A DNA stretch of 30,391 nt from Chara braunii (GCA_003427395.1 BFEA01000344.1:1442812-1473202); one strand, 5' to 3'. Shown: positions 20,782 through 30,073, numbered from the stretch's first letter. Notes: generated by a model from the letters alone, not told the origin. Translations and numbers: made by a program.

Positions 20782-21264
20782 TTGGTTCTTTGGTCTCTTT
20801 CCACTTTCAGAGCAAGCTCAACCACTGCAGACAAATCATCTCTTGACAAATTAATATCAGGTAAGGAAGGAGCTGGAAATCCCTCAAAGACAGTAAATCA
20901 AGTAGATCCAGTAAAACATTTATTTTCCTTCTCAAGTTTCTTTTTTTATTTCAGTACAATCTCCTCAGCGAATCCCCAGCATCTCTCATACGTCGTCAGT
21001 TCTTCTTTCTTTTGGGACATAAATTCTCACATCATACATGTCCAGGTCTATGAAATAAAATGTTAGTACATAGAATCGTTCTTGCTCTCATCCACTCTCG
21101 ACCATCTCATATCTGACAGCCTCATATGGGAATACCTCTCTCTTACTTAGAGTACTCAGTGATCTCAGAAGGCACTCGACCTTAACTTGGCTCGGGCCTG
21201 AACCTCTGTCAAATTTCGACCTTCTCTGTCTGATTTCTTCTGTCGAAGTCTCATTAGATCTCAT
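20778..21264 (-). pseudogene. Module gene beta, right copy
   Basis: From ATG 21264 (MRSNETSTEEIRQRRSKFDRG) the frame includes SLSTLSKREVFPYEAVRYEM and VESG, then TGA at 21088-21090 where the left copy has TGG. Downstream in the same frame are RFYVLTFYF, YDVRIYVPK and a frameshift near 21005. The PPxP region is recovered as FPAPSLPDINLSRDD, ending with the TGA of the ATGA overlap. The N-terminus aligns with the plus-strand beta gene (EELEVRREKFFSG). This is a decayed member of the module family. Confidence 0.5.
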
Positions 21265-21313
21265 GACCACCAGCTCATCTTTCCCATTTCAGTACCATGC
21301 TGATAATTGCTAG

Positions 21314-21726
21314 TCAATTAGTCCCATCACAGTAGCTGTCAGGAAAAGGAGGGATCGGAACAGTCTCATATGTTACTGGCATTAAACCCCATTCCACTCT
21401 CTTTCTTTGCTTGATTAAATTTTTTTTCTCATCATAAAGAGATTGGATTGCAATTCCCCATAACCAGTTAAAGGCCTCACCATCATCACAGTCTCCCTTC
21501 TTGACATAAGGGCGGATATTATAGATATTTCCCTCCAAGAAGTGAACCAGTACTACGCTAACGGCCGAACTGCCAGAACGGTAGACTCAACAATGCTCAT
21601 ACTGATAGGGGAATATCCCTTTAGTAGTTACTTTCGAGAGTTTTTTTTAATGCATCAGTAGATAGCATTCTTAATGAAGTCTCCGAGCTCTTGACCTTTC
21701 TTTCCCTCCTTAGTGTTTCAAGGACA
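21314..21726 (-). pseudogene. Module gene alpha, right copy
   Basis: It is nearly identical to the left alpha gene: EGNIYNIRPYVKKGD, FNWLWGIAIQ, RKRVEWGLMP and PIPPFPDSYCDGTN, then a stop. Seven amino-acid differences among 74 residues arise from eight base differences, so almost every change alters the protein. That argues against purifying selection since the duplication. The TGA after EHC is shared with the left copy. There is no clear ATG. Confidence 0.5.
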
Positions 21727-22617
21727 TCATAGGCTCATAAGACATACATGAGATCAAGTCCGATTCTCTCCATTCAGTAATATCAATCTCCTTCTCCAGT
21801 CCACTGTGTTACCTCACACAATGAAAGATAAGACTCAGTTAGCAACTGGATTTTCCAAGAGAATAATGACTCAAGAAAAATTGCAAAATCAGTCTGAAAA
21901 TCCAGAAATTGTCAACTGTTCTCAAGACCTAACCAAAGTTCAAAGTTGTTTGCTGACCAAGGCTTACGGACACAAAAAAATTTCATTTCCCCGGCAACGG
22001 CGCTATTTTTGTCGCACTTTTTCTAGTTGGGCCTCTTCAGGCGACCAGAAAGCCAACAGGCTGTCACGCAGGGCTTTGTAGTCGTTTGCAATAAACATAA
22101 AATAATTAACTCAATTAAAGCAAATCCCTTCCTGTTGTGTGCGTGCAGCTTCGAGCGAGACCCTTCAATTACGGTCTTCGTCGGTCCCCGGTCTTAGGAA
22201 TCTTTAATTGTGATTCGGAACAGCAATGGTGATGCAGATAATAATCATAAACTTCTGGTGTGTCATGCATGCATCAATTCTGCAAAATTACTAATTTTGA
22301 GAACCGTGACAGAAGCAGCAGAGAAATGCAATCATCAGCAACGACAATGCAAGAAGCAAGATTGATTGACCCAAGGCAGGGACAAGATGAATGAGGGAAA
22401 AGTGAGAACTCATAATAATCTCATAAGGTACAAATGAACAGACATGGTCAGTACTACTCAAGCGTTCTCACCCATCCCTCTAGGTTCTCATACGTAATCT
22501 TTCATTCGATTGCGCGTTTCTTATGTCTTGAACCATGTCTACATACTCTCTGAGACTGTGGCCTCTGTATGTAGTGCCACCTGAAGCCTGCAAGTTCTGA
22601 GCACTTCCATTCCAGTC
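21727..22617. other. Repeat spacer, no gene recognised
   Basis: This is the counterpart of 2071-3048. It has small indels relative to the left copy and no conserved open frame. Confidence 0.5.
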
Positions 22618-23187
22618 TCATGATACGAAAGTCAACCATAACATAAAACTCCTCCCATAGAGCCGGAAGATACGGTGAGAGAAAATCCCTCGTCTAAGAT
22701 GTGGGAACTCGGAAGTCTCAGTCACTGCAGGTGAAATGTACCTCTTTGTCAGATCCACCACGTCACCCCAGCAAGAGTCATCTGTAAGTGTGAAGGGTAC
22801 TGGAGGTTTAGGATAGTCGGAGTAGAGCTTGGGTCCAAAGCTGAGGATCAGCTTGGTACCACTCTCATCTAACTCCTCCCTTTCTTTAAAATGCCTGGTT
22901 GCTGCAATCCTGACTGAGTCGAAGTGCTCATGGGTTTCATTACCCTTCTTCAAGTAGGCCCTCAAGTCATGGATGGTACCTCATGCGAACTAAGTATGAG
23001 CAACATAAATTGATAAGTCCTCCCGCTTGAAACCAACGGCACTGACATACCGGTATTGGAAAGCATATTTTGAAGCAATCTTGTTGAGGTCAGCCAAGAC
23101 AATCTATTGGACCGAGAAGGACCGGACAGTACTCATGTGCAGTTGCTAAGTGTTGAAGCTGATGCTCGAACCTTTGGCTAAATGCAC
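22618..23187 (-). pseudogene. Module gene delta, right copy
   Basis: The start ATG of the left copy is GTG here (23185-23187). Stops occur where the left copy has Gln (CAG to TAG after FNT) and at several further places up to about 22980. From 22965 down the frame is open: DLRAYLKKGNETHEHFDSVR, EREELDESGTKLILSFGP, YSDYPKPPVPFTLTDDSCWG, then VVDLTKRYISPAV and an Arg-rich tail. The open part covers the second half of the module plus about 50 more residues. The left copy is broken elsewhere, so each copy keeps a different half readable. Confidence 0.55.
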
Positions 23188-23360
23188 CGCCTAATTGATA
23201 CAGATCTCTGAAACTGATAAAATAGCGAGGGGTTGATTGGATATCGATTGAATGTCGGTTGAGTCTTGCTGACTGAATGTAGCTTGAGATTCGTCGGAGT
23301 AGTAGTCACTATGCAATGGTCACTTAACGACTGGATGCAACTGTTGTTCTCTGACTGGTA

Positions 23361-23883
23361 CAACTGAAAAATTTCCACGAGAAATGAAAGTTGAAAAAAA
23401 CATTCAATAAAACAAAAATCCTTCATATTTATAAATTATCATTCCAATGTTCGTCAAATTCTAAAATTTTCAGTTTTATTTGATAAGTTCCCATCTAAAT
23501 ATGAGTTTTCCCTTCCAACTACATCTATTTGTTTAAGATGAAATGAAAGTCAGGACGAGTTTATGAAATATTTTAATTAAATTTTCATTCTACTCCAACA
23601 AATATCTTCTAATTTAGATTGGATTAACCTATTTATGATTGAAAATCCTTACTTAGAATGTTTGTCCAATTAAAATATTTCATAAACTCATCCAGACTTT
23701 CATTCCATCTCTAGCATGCAGTCCAAATAAGAAGGGATACCCTATTCTTGGAATAAAAGTTTGCAAGTAAGATGAAAAATTTTAAAATTGGAATGACATT
23801 TTTTAAGATGGAATAAAAATTTAAAATTTAAATTGTAATTTTACTATAGAATGATTATTTAATTCTGGAAATTTTTTCCGTTG
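23361..23883. mobile_element. Foldback MITE with TA target duplication
   Basis: This 523-bp AT-rich insertion is absent from the left repeat copy. The left copy keeps the empty site GGTATCTG at the matching place (about 3721-3728), while here TA (23359-23360) and TA (23884-23885) flank the insert. The ends are inverted: CAACTGAAAAATTTCC against the complement of GGAAATTTTTTCCGTTG. A second, long inverted pair lies inside (23538-23578 and 23668-23708, about 40 bases, roughly 90% matched), giving a strong foldback. There is no transposase. TA duplication and a short non-coding body fit a Tc1/mariner-mobilised MITE. Confidence 0.85.
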
Positions 23884-23885
23884 TA

Positions 23886-25060
23886 TCTGATACTTGAGAG
23901 TACCGATAGAATACTGATCGAACGCTGATTATACACTGATTGATCATTGATAGAATACTGATTGATCAATCCCCACTGGGCAACCCGGTGCACTGCTCAC
24001 TTGACAACAGCGTTGAGAACTGGTTACTAATAACAACTCTGAATACGGGTCGTTGGGCGCAGGTCAATGATAACAGCGCTGAGTACCAAAAGTTGTGTGT
24101 TGACTATTAATTGCATACACTAGTGAAGTCATCAAGAAGATAATTCTAAGCTCCCTCACTTTCTCGTAGACTTCGTCCTGGTCTGCTCGATCGCCTAAAT
24201 GACCGAGTAGGTGTTGTGCAACTTGCCATCACTACCATAAATGTAAGTCACATTCTCCACGTTAATATTTCGGTTCACTCTGATTGTCATACAGACCGTC
24301 AATGATCTCACATGCACCACATTGCTGATTGAGGGTTAGTGCTACAAATACCAACTGCCTCTAAAGAGTTTTGGCAGAAAGAGGGACACACACTGACTCA
24401 TTGATCAGCTCGATATCTGAAAATGTCCCTGTACCAATCAACTCTGGCTTGCAGATTAACCAACAGGTCGTGAAAGGGGAAATCTAGTGAGACCATCTGA
24501 GATTGTTCTGAGGTTTTACCGGATACCGGTTGAGCTCAGTCAGACTGAAAGTAACCTCGGAGCGAATAGTACCGTGAAGCTCCTAAAAACCCTCTTCTGA
24601 CTCACTTCCAACCAGTCTTCCCAAGAGACGTGTTGCCCGTGGTATGAACTTTAGTCGTACGCTACCCAAAGGTAGGTTCGTACAGACACCTGACCTGAGT
24701 TGGGTTCTCCGAGTTGCCCCCACTTCCGAAAACCCTGACTGAAGGCTGGCTAGTGTCAATCACCGACCCTCTTCCTGAGTCGAAACAACTTTCTTACGTC
24801 TCTTCCTTTACATCGTTCATCCAGTGCTCAATCAGGCAAATTGTTTGGCGTTCATTTAATTGGCAACACAGATTGGTGGCGTCATAGGTCTGGATCAGCT
24901 CTCATACTGCAAGCACTTCACCGATTACTCTCGACTGCACATTGCAGTTTTGGGACTATTGGCCTTCGTTCCAGCCATTTACACCGTACACGCCCAACTG
25001 TCAGACATAGACACTATTCTAGGAATGCACGGACCAGCCCCGACAGCAAGCCTCAACAAG
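23886..25060. other. Upstream part of right repeat, no clear gene
   Basis: This is the counterpart of the left copy from about 3728 to 5160. A plus-strand frame (about 24861-25060) encodes RLHIAVLGLLAFVPAIYTVH, a possible membrane segment, but has no ATG and is frameshifted in the left copy, so I do not call a gene. Minus-strand frames near 24390-24790 mirror those of the left copy but with extra stops. Confidence 0.4.
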
Positions 25061-25065
25061 TCAGA

Positions 25066-25350
25066 GCGTTGTTGGGTCTCGTCGGTAGGGGCTGCAGTCG
25101 TGCCGAGATTTCTGACGGGTGTTATTTGTTATGTCGTTGTTGGGTCTCGTCAGTAAGAGCTGCAGTTGTGTCGAGATTCCTGACGGTCGACCCAGCAATG
25201 CTTGTCTGTTAGGAATATCCCCTGTCTGTATGAGCGTTGTTGGGTCTCGTCAGTAAGAGCTGCAGTCGTGTCGAGATTCTTGACGAGGCCCTAAGGACGA
25301 GCTCCCTAGGGCCTCGTCAGTAAGAGCTGCAGTCGTGCCAAGATTCCTGA
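25066..25350. repeat. Minisatellite, ~52-bp core, four copies
   Basis: The core GCGTTGTTGGGTCTCGTCAG continues with TAAGAGCTGCAGTCGTG and ends near GAGATTCCTGACG. Copies lie at about 25066-25117, 25135-25186, 25234-25285 and 25311-25350 (partial), separated by 17-48 bases of unrelated sequence. It begins five bases after the end of the 5-kb repeat and lies between the two oppositely oriented module-gene clusters. Confidence 0.8.
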
Positions 25351-25597
25351 AGGGGGTTATCTTTGGAGACGAGAGCAGGCACCTGAGGTTGGTAGGCGTG
25401 ATTCGGAGGGCGACTCAATTCAGGGCGATTGTCTCGGAACTTGCGTGGTTGCTTACTTACTGACTAGATAGAGGGGTGCCCTCTCGTAGAGAGTTGCGGT
25501 AGATTGTCTTCCGGATCAGAGCAGAACTACGACGGGTTGTTGTCGTTGGAGAGGTAGATAGAGTTAGGATATTGGACTGGAGCCTGTGATCGACTAA

Positions 25598-26027
25598 ATG
25601 CCTCATTACGGTCAAGAGCACCCGGTCGAGCTACGTCAGTTCAAGTATAGAGAGCCCAAATTCATCGGCAAAGACTGGATAGAATTCACCTTATCCGGAA
25701 GGGCAGTCCAGATACCTCACAAGGCGAAGGTAGACAGAGCTTGGAGGTCGATCTTGTTGAGGCCGAGGGCTTTGTTGTTGATCATACCTTCCGTAAAGTT
25801 TGACCGGAACAGGAGGGGAAGAGTGACATCAGACTCACTTGAGTTCTCTGTATTATCAAACCTCTGTGCTAGCGGATATAGTTCTTAGAGCGGTAGAGCA
25901 AAGTCATAGGGACCCTGACCTGGGAATAATAACGAGTCTTGACTCCTATACCTGGGAGGACGAAGTGACGGCTCGAGACTTGTTAAGGAAAGAGGTCGGA
26001 AAATATCGGGAGAAAGAACTGCGCTAG
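25598..26027 (+). pseudogene. Unknown gene a of plus-strand cluster
   Basis: ATG 25598 opens a frame with PHYGQEHPVELRQFKYREPK, WIEFTLSGRAVQIPHKAK and LLLIIPSVKFDRNRRGR. It closes after a frameshift near 25840. The second frame (25839-26027) continues with SSLYYQTSVLADIVLRAVEQ, TWEDEVTARDLL and KYREKEL. Together they would give about 143 residues, similar in length to the module genes, but I cannot align it confidently to the module. It is the first gene of the cluster running away from the minisatellite. No function can be assigned. Confidence 0.4.
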
Positions 26028-26299
26028 GATCGAGATTTAAATCTGTTGTGGTTTCTCTTTGACTTGCTCGGGAAGCGTTTTTGCCACAACATGTAGAGGC
26101 GTTGAGACTTCGAGGGGTACCTTGGGGGATTAGATCACCTATTTCACATTTATTGGACGTTCTTGGAGATTCAAAGTCTCCTGAGAAGCAGTGGCGAGCA
26201 CCACGTGTACTACTCGTTGTGGAAGGAAGGGCCTAGGTTTGGCGATACGGCGCTAGAGTTAGTTGAGTTGATTAGAGCCGCTTCGCTCAGAGGCTCGAG

Positions 26300-26500
26300 G
26301 GAAGTCCCCGAGAAGATCAACCGGCTGAGTTTTGGGCCAACTTTGATAAGGCCATTCAAGAGTCGCTGCTATACGTCACGGGGTTGACTGAGTTGTTTGG
26401 AAGTAGGGAGGTCGATGGCGTCAATAGAATAATGCCCCTCTTGCATCCGTTCGAATTACACTCCTATTACCGTGCTCTAGCGCCGAAGGAGGAAGATTAG
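26300..26500 (+). pseudogene. Unknown frame b, similar to epsilon
   Basis: The frame reads EDQPAEFWANFDKAIQESLL, YVTGLTELFGSREVDGVNRI and FELHSYYRALAPKEED, then TAG. It shares FD-x5-SLxxVTxxTE and VxRI with epsilon (19485-19775), about 11 identities over 40 residues by eye. There is no ATG and the upstream frame is closed, so it is a fragment or a downstream exon. It lies in the same frame as the alpha and beta genes that follow. The function is unknown. Confidence 0.35.
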
Positions 26501-26539
26501 GAGCAAGGGTGGTCAGCACAAAGGACAGGATGAGCTTGA

Positions 26540-26977
26540 ACCTTAGGAATAACCGACCTTCTGACAGATAAGCTCGATTGGGTGGAAGGAGTAAATTGGG
26601 GGCTATCGTTGTTCAGCGACCCAACGATAGAGGCCTTCTTACGAGATTGGACTCCCTTAACTCTAGGAGGACCGTTTCCATATGTGATCGAGCACTATAC
26701 TGCCATTGTGAATGTGGAACTGAAGGAGAAAGCTTACGTGCTGGTGGTTAAGTTTGTGGAAATAGGAGAGTACGATATAGGGTTCTACAATCGAAGAGGG
26801 AGGAGGCTGATAGGTGCCCTCTGGGGTAGTCGGAATTGGGCTGAAACCATAGCCTATACTTACAAGAACAAATTGGAGAGAGAAGGGAAAAAAGTTAACC
26901 TGAATATAAAGCCTAGGGAGTACGACGACGTACCTAGCCCACCAATCCCTAATAGTTACCTCGATGGGAGTAACTAG
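26540..26977 (+). CDS. Module gene alpha, plus-strand version
   Basis: This uninterrupted frame of 145 codons reads DKLDWVEGVNWGLSLFSDP, LTLGGPFPYVIEHYTAIVN, KAYVLVVKFVEIGEYDIGFY, WAETIAYTYKNKLEREGKK and DDVPSPPIPNSYLDGSN, then TAG. It aligns with the minus-strand alpha genes along the whole module, including the stop straight after Asn. Protein identity is low, so this is a distant paralogue and not a third copy of the 5-kb repeat. No ATG is present upstream, so the start may be lost, non-AUG or spliced. It is the best undamaged representative of the module. The function is unknown. Confidence 0.6.
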   Translation, partial: TLGITDLLTDKLDWVEGVNWGLSLFSDPTIEAFLRDWTPLTLGGPFPYVIEHYTAIVNVELKEKAYVLVVKFVEIGEYDIGFYNRRGRRLIGALWGSRNWAETIAYTYKNKLEREGKKVNLNIKPREYDDVPSPPIPNSYLDGSN

Positions 26978-27028
26978 GGTCCCTTGATACACATGGCACT
27001 TAGAGCAAGATACTGGAGAAGGTAAGTG

Positions 27029-27472
27029 ATGAGTAAAGAAGGATGGATCTAGAGTGAAGAGTTGGAAGTTAGGAGAGAGAAGTTTTTCTCAGGAAATAGG
27101 CCGACAAGAAAGAAGGTTGAGACTGTTCGCGCTGCACTTAGTTCCCTAGGAAGGAGAAAGCCGATCTCGTACGAGGTTGAAACATACGAGTCAATTGATA
27201 GTGGCTGGGAGCAGATCCGCCGTTATGTGATGAGCATGCGATTCCTCGGGACTGGGGTGTACGACGTGCGGATTTACCTACCAATAGAAAAGGAATTTGA
27301 CCTTGTCTATGGCCGATGTTGGGAAAGGGCAAAGGAGCTAGTGGAAGATGAAAGAGACAGATTATGCTCGGTAGGTAAGTGCGTCATCTGGAGTACGAAA
27401 ATAACGACCTTTAAGCGGCTTCCGAAACCTCCAGTTCCCCATGAGGCATTGAACGATGAAGGCAAAAAGTAG
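27029..27472 (+). CDS. Module gene beta, plus-strand version
   Basis: ATG 27029 (MSKEGWI) is followed at codon 8 by TAG. After it the frame is open to TAG-TAG at 27470: EELEVRREKFFSGNRPTRKK, RRKPISYEVETYES, RRYVMSMRFLGTGVYDVRIY, CWERAKELVEDERDRL, VIWSTKITTFKRLPKPPVP and HEALNDEGKK. The N-terminus around the early TAG aligns with the minus-strand beta gene, so the ATG is likely ancestral and the TAG is either a mutation or must be bypassed. It keeps the Trp that is TGA in both beta2 copies. It starts 51 bases after the alpha stop, in the same frame. AAG|GTAAGT just before the ATG is a perfect splice-donor match. The function is unknown. Confidence 0.6.
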
Positions 27473-27598
27473 TAGTTGAGTTTGTCTTGCGCCATAGGGG
27501 TGCCAATGGCCAAAGGAGGGGACTGTAGACCTGAAAGCGAGGATATAATCCACGAAGTGCAGAAACGAGGTCTTGACAGGAAGATATCTGAGGACCTA

Positions 27599-27662
27599 TG
27601 TCAGGGTCGGGGCAAAAACCCTGACAAGGGTATTTGCCGGGGTTTTTCAACGTCGGACGTTG
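27599..27662. repeat. Overlapping hairpins after the beta gene
   Basis: TGTCAGGGT (27599-27607) pairs perfectly with ACCCTGACA (27618-27626). GGCAAAAACCC (27611-27621) pairs 10 of 11 with GGGTATTTGCC (27628-27638). These two are mutually exclusive. CAACGTC/GACGTTG (27648-27662) forms a near-palindrome with one central base. A GGGGTTTTT run lies between them. Only the pairing is seen; no role is established. Confidence 0.55.
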
Positions 27663-28224
27663 TCTGGCTTTTTTAATTGAAGGACTTGATGACACTGATG
27701 TTTGTCAAAGTTTATTCAGACCTGACCTATGACTGAGAGTCTAAAAGTTTTTTAGGCCTTAGTCCGGACGCGTGTGGCGCCTAGGAGCAACGGACAGGAA
27801 AGACAATGCTTTCACTTTTTTGAAGTCGCAAGAACGTGCGGACATGGGAATGTTAAAGATAAACTTATTCTACCTATAATAATCTCACGCGGCTATTAAG
27901 ACGCGCGATTCAGGACCTAGGGAGGCCCGAAAAGGCGGTCGCGCTAGGAATAGGGTCGCAACGTGGAGAAAGTAGAGGATTTTTTTTGTTGGTCGCGAGA
28001 TTTACTCCGTACGAGGGGCCAGTGTCGTATTCGCAGCCTAAAAGGTTGGTCGTGGCACACTCAGGATGAGCCGCTCGATGAATAGGTGGCTGTTTGAGTA
28101 CTGTAGGACCAGGAGGCCGCCGTGCCGACAGCGGCATGGCTGGGTTTGGGAGAGGAGACCGACAACAACGGAAAAATTATCGGGGTTTTATTTTTTTGTT
28201 GATCGTGGGGTTTCCCCCCCTTTA
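27663..28224. other. Intergenic
   Basis: Short frames occur on both strands without recognisable motifs. Nothing else is supported. Confidence 0.5.
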
Positions 28225-28464
28225 AACTGTTCAAAAACTGTTTATCAACTGTTTATCATAATAGATGCCCCATGCTCAACAGGAAGTGGTGGAAACCAAT
28301 GTTTGTGAGTTACATAGTCCACATGAAGTGACAAGTTAAACAGTTGAACTTTGTGTTGAACAACTTTGATAATTTGTTTATACTATGTTGATCAACAGTT
28401 CAATTGTTGAAGTCTGTGTTGGTAAACTGTTGATGACCTGTTAGTACTGTGTTTATTAACAGTT
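28225..28464. repeat. Cluster of AACTG/CAGTT motifs
   Basis: Seven AACTG or CAGTT pentamers, mostly as AACTGTT/AACAGTT followed by TATC or GA, lie within 240 bases on both strands. With them are TTGTTGA-like words and a perfect palindrome GTTGATCAAC (28387-28396). AACTG/AACGG is the core recognised by Myb-type factors (family knowledge), but a degenerate old tandem repeat would look the same. Confidence 0.5.
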
Positions 28465-29456
28465 TATCACAGGACTTCGTGTTCGATATCATGTTGGAAT
28501 TGTGATGAAAATGTAATAGCATTATTATGAATTCGTGTTGGAAATATGATGGTATTATGATGAAATTATGGTGGACGCCTGATGGGGTGGTTACCGTTTG
28601 ATATTAATGCATGCATGCGTCCATCGGAGCAGAGGAGAGCATTCGGGTGTGGAACGTCGTATCTCACTTTGTTTTTTTTTTATATCTTGTGTTCATTGCA
28701 ATGTGGGTTGCATGTACACAGTATCATTTGAAGCCCCCCCCCATGCGATATGATATGCACTTGAATTGCTTGTAACAACTGACACGCATGGAGTTGGAAA
28801 AACACTTGTGAAAAACAACTGTAATCCCGGGGTAGAGTATTCCTCATAGACTTCTATTTTGTCACATGGCGGTACAACCATGCTCTATGGATAATAGATG
28901 ACCATGTTTCACATTTTTTTGTCAATGATTCACAATATTTTCATACCCGTGTACATATTATCGCCTCACTATGATTGATCTATCGTGAGGCCCATGTTCA
29001 ACCGTTGGAGAGGAAGTGATGGTCCACATAGAAAAAGCAACATTGTTCTTAACAACAATTTTTTACTTCAATATTTCTGCACGGTTGGGGTTGGGGATCG
29101 AGGATAAGACTGTTTGTTTGAGGAAGGAATATTTTTCTTTATAAGTTAACGCACACCCTAATGGATAACCCTTAATACACAACTCGATTGGAGTAATATG
29201 ATATTTCTAAGACACGGTTGCATGGTTCCACAAAAAAAAAGGAAAAAAGGACAATGACGGTAGACTGACACTCTCGAACACATTGTTCAACTGGACATAA
29301 TGTATACATGCTCGCTGTGACCATGACAATAAGTGAGGATAAAGCGTTATGCCGGAACTTATGCTATCACAGGAACACGAACACATAATTACTTTTATAT
29401 CCACAAATGATCATTGATGTCAAAACGATTTATAAATAGAGTGTATTTGTCGCTCA

Positions 29457-29459
<3 letters not shown>
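28465..29459. other. AT-rich intergenic sequence
   Basis: No conserved frame or RNA gene is seen. There are homopolymer runs (T at about 28673, C at about 28733) and an ATGCATGC palindromic word near 28610. Confidence 0.5.
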
Positions 29460-29518
<59 letters not shown>

Positions 29519-29748
29519 CATATAAGTGATTCTTGCCTTGTTTTTCTTCTGGTGACACTTGGGCACTTCACGTCACGTGGTTCTGTATTGGGTCCATATC
29601 ACCACACTAAGGCACCGATGTCATAAGAATGTGTAACCCAATACCCAACCATTTCTACCCCACCCACACTGACTTGTTTTATTCGCACGATATCATGCTA
29701 TACGTGAGCTTCCATCATTCTTGGATCTCTCTCTCTCTATTTATCTAT

Positions 29749-29793
<45 letters not shown>

Positions 29794-29795
29794 CG

Positions 29796-29834
<39 letters not shown>

Positions 29835-30073
29835 CCCTCTCTGCCTCCCTCACTCCCTCCCTCCCCCCACAAATGAGCGAGTCTCGTTTTGTTTCCCTTC
29901 AGGTGACACTTTGCCATTTCCAGTCACATGGTTCTGAACTCGGGGTCATATAATAACATTAAGGCATCGTTGTCATAAGATGTGGCACTTAGTTTGCAAC
30001 TCTGTCTACCCCATCAACAATAACTCGTTTTCTTCGCAAAAGACCATGCTATACATGAACTTTCATTATCCTT

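Larger units (their letters stand above)
19923..25060 (-). repeat. Right copy of ~5-kb direct repeat
   Basis: This is the same orientation and gene order as 268-5160. The start given is only where the left copy is cut off; homology would presumably extend lower, through the gamma/epsilon region, in an intact partner. The high end stops sharply at ACAAG, followed by a minisatellite not found after the left copy. It carries a private DNA transposon (23361-23883), lacks 255 bases of the left copy, and has private TGG-to-TGA changes (20743-20745, 21088-21090). Confidence 0.9.

Noticed and set aside
717-21090. Alternative genetic code with TGA read as Trp
   Set aside because: Real gene ends here also use TGA (alpha after Asn, beta in ATGA), two disputed Trp sites are TGG in the sister copy, and TAG and TAA interrupt other domains, so decay explains the stops better.
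24860-25212. Plus-strand frames with a hydrophobic segment at the repeat end
   Set aside because: There is no ATG, the matching stretch of the left copy is frameshifted and has a stop, and the frame runs on into the minisatellite.
25066-25350. CRISPR-like array of repeats
   Set aside because: There are only four copies, the spacing is irregular (17-48 bases), the cores are diverged, the setting is eukaryotic and there are no cas genes.
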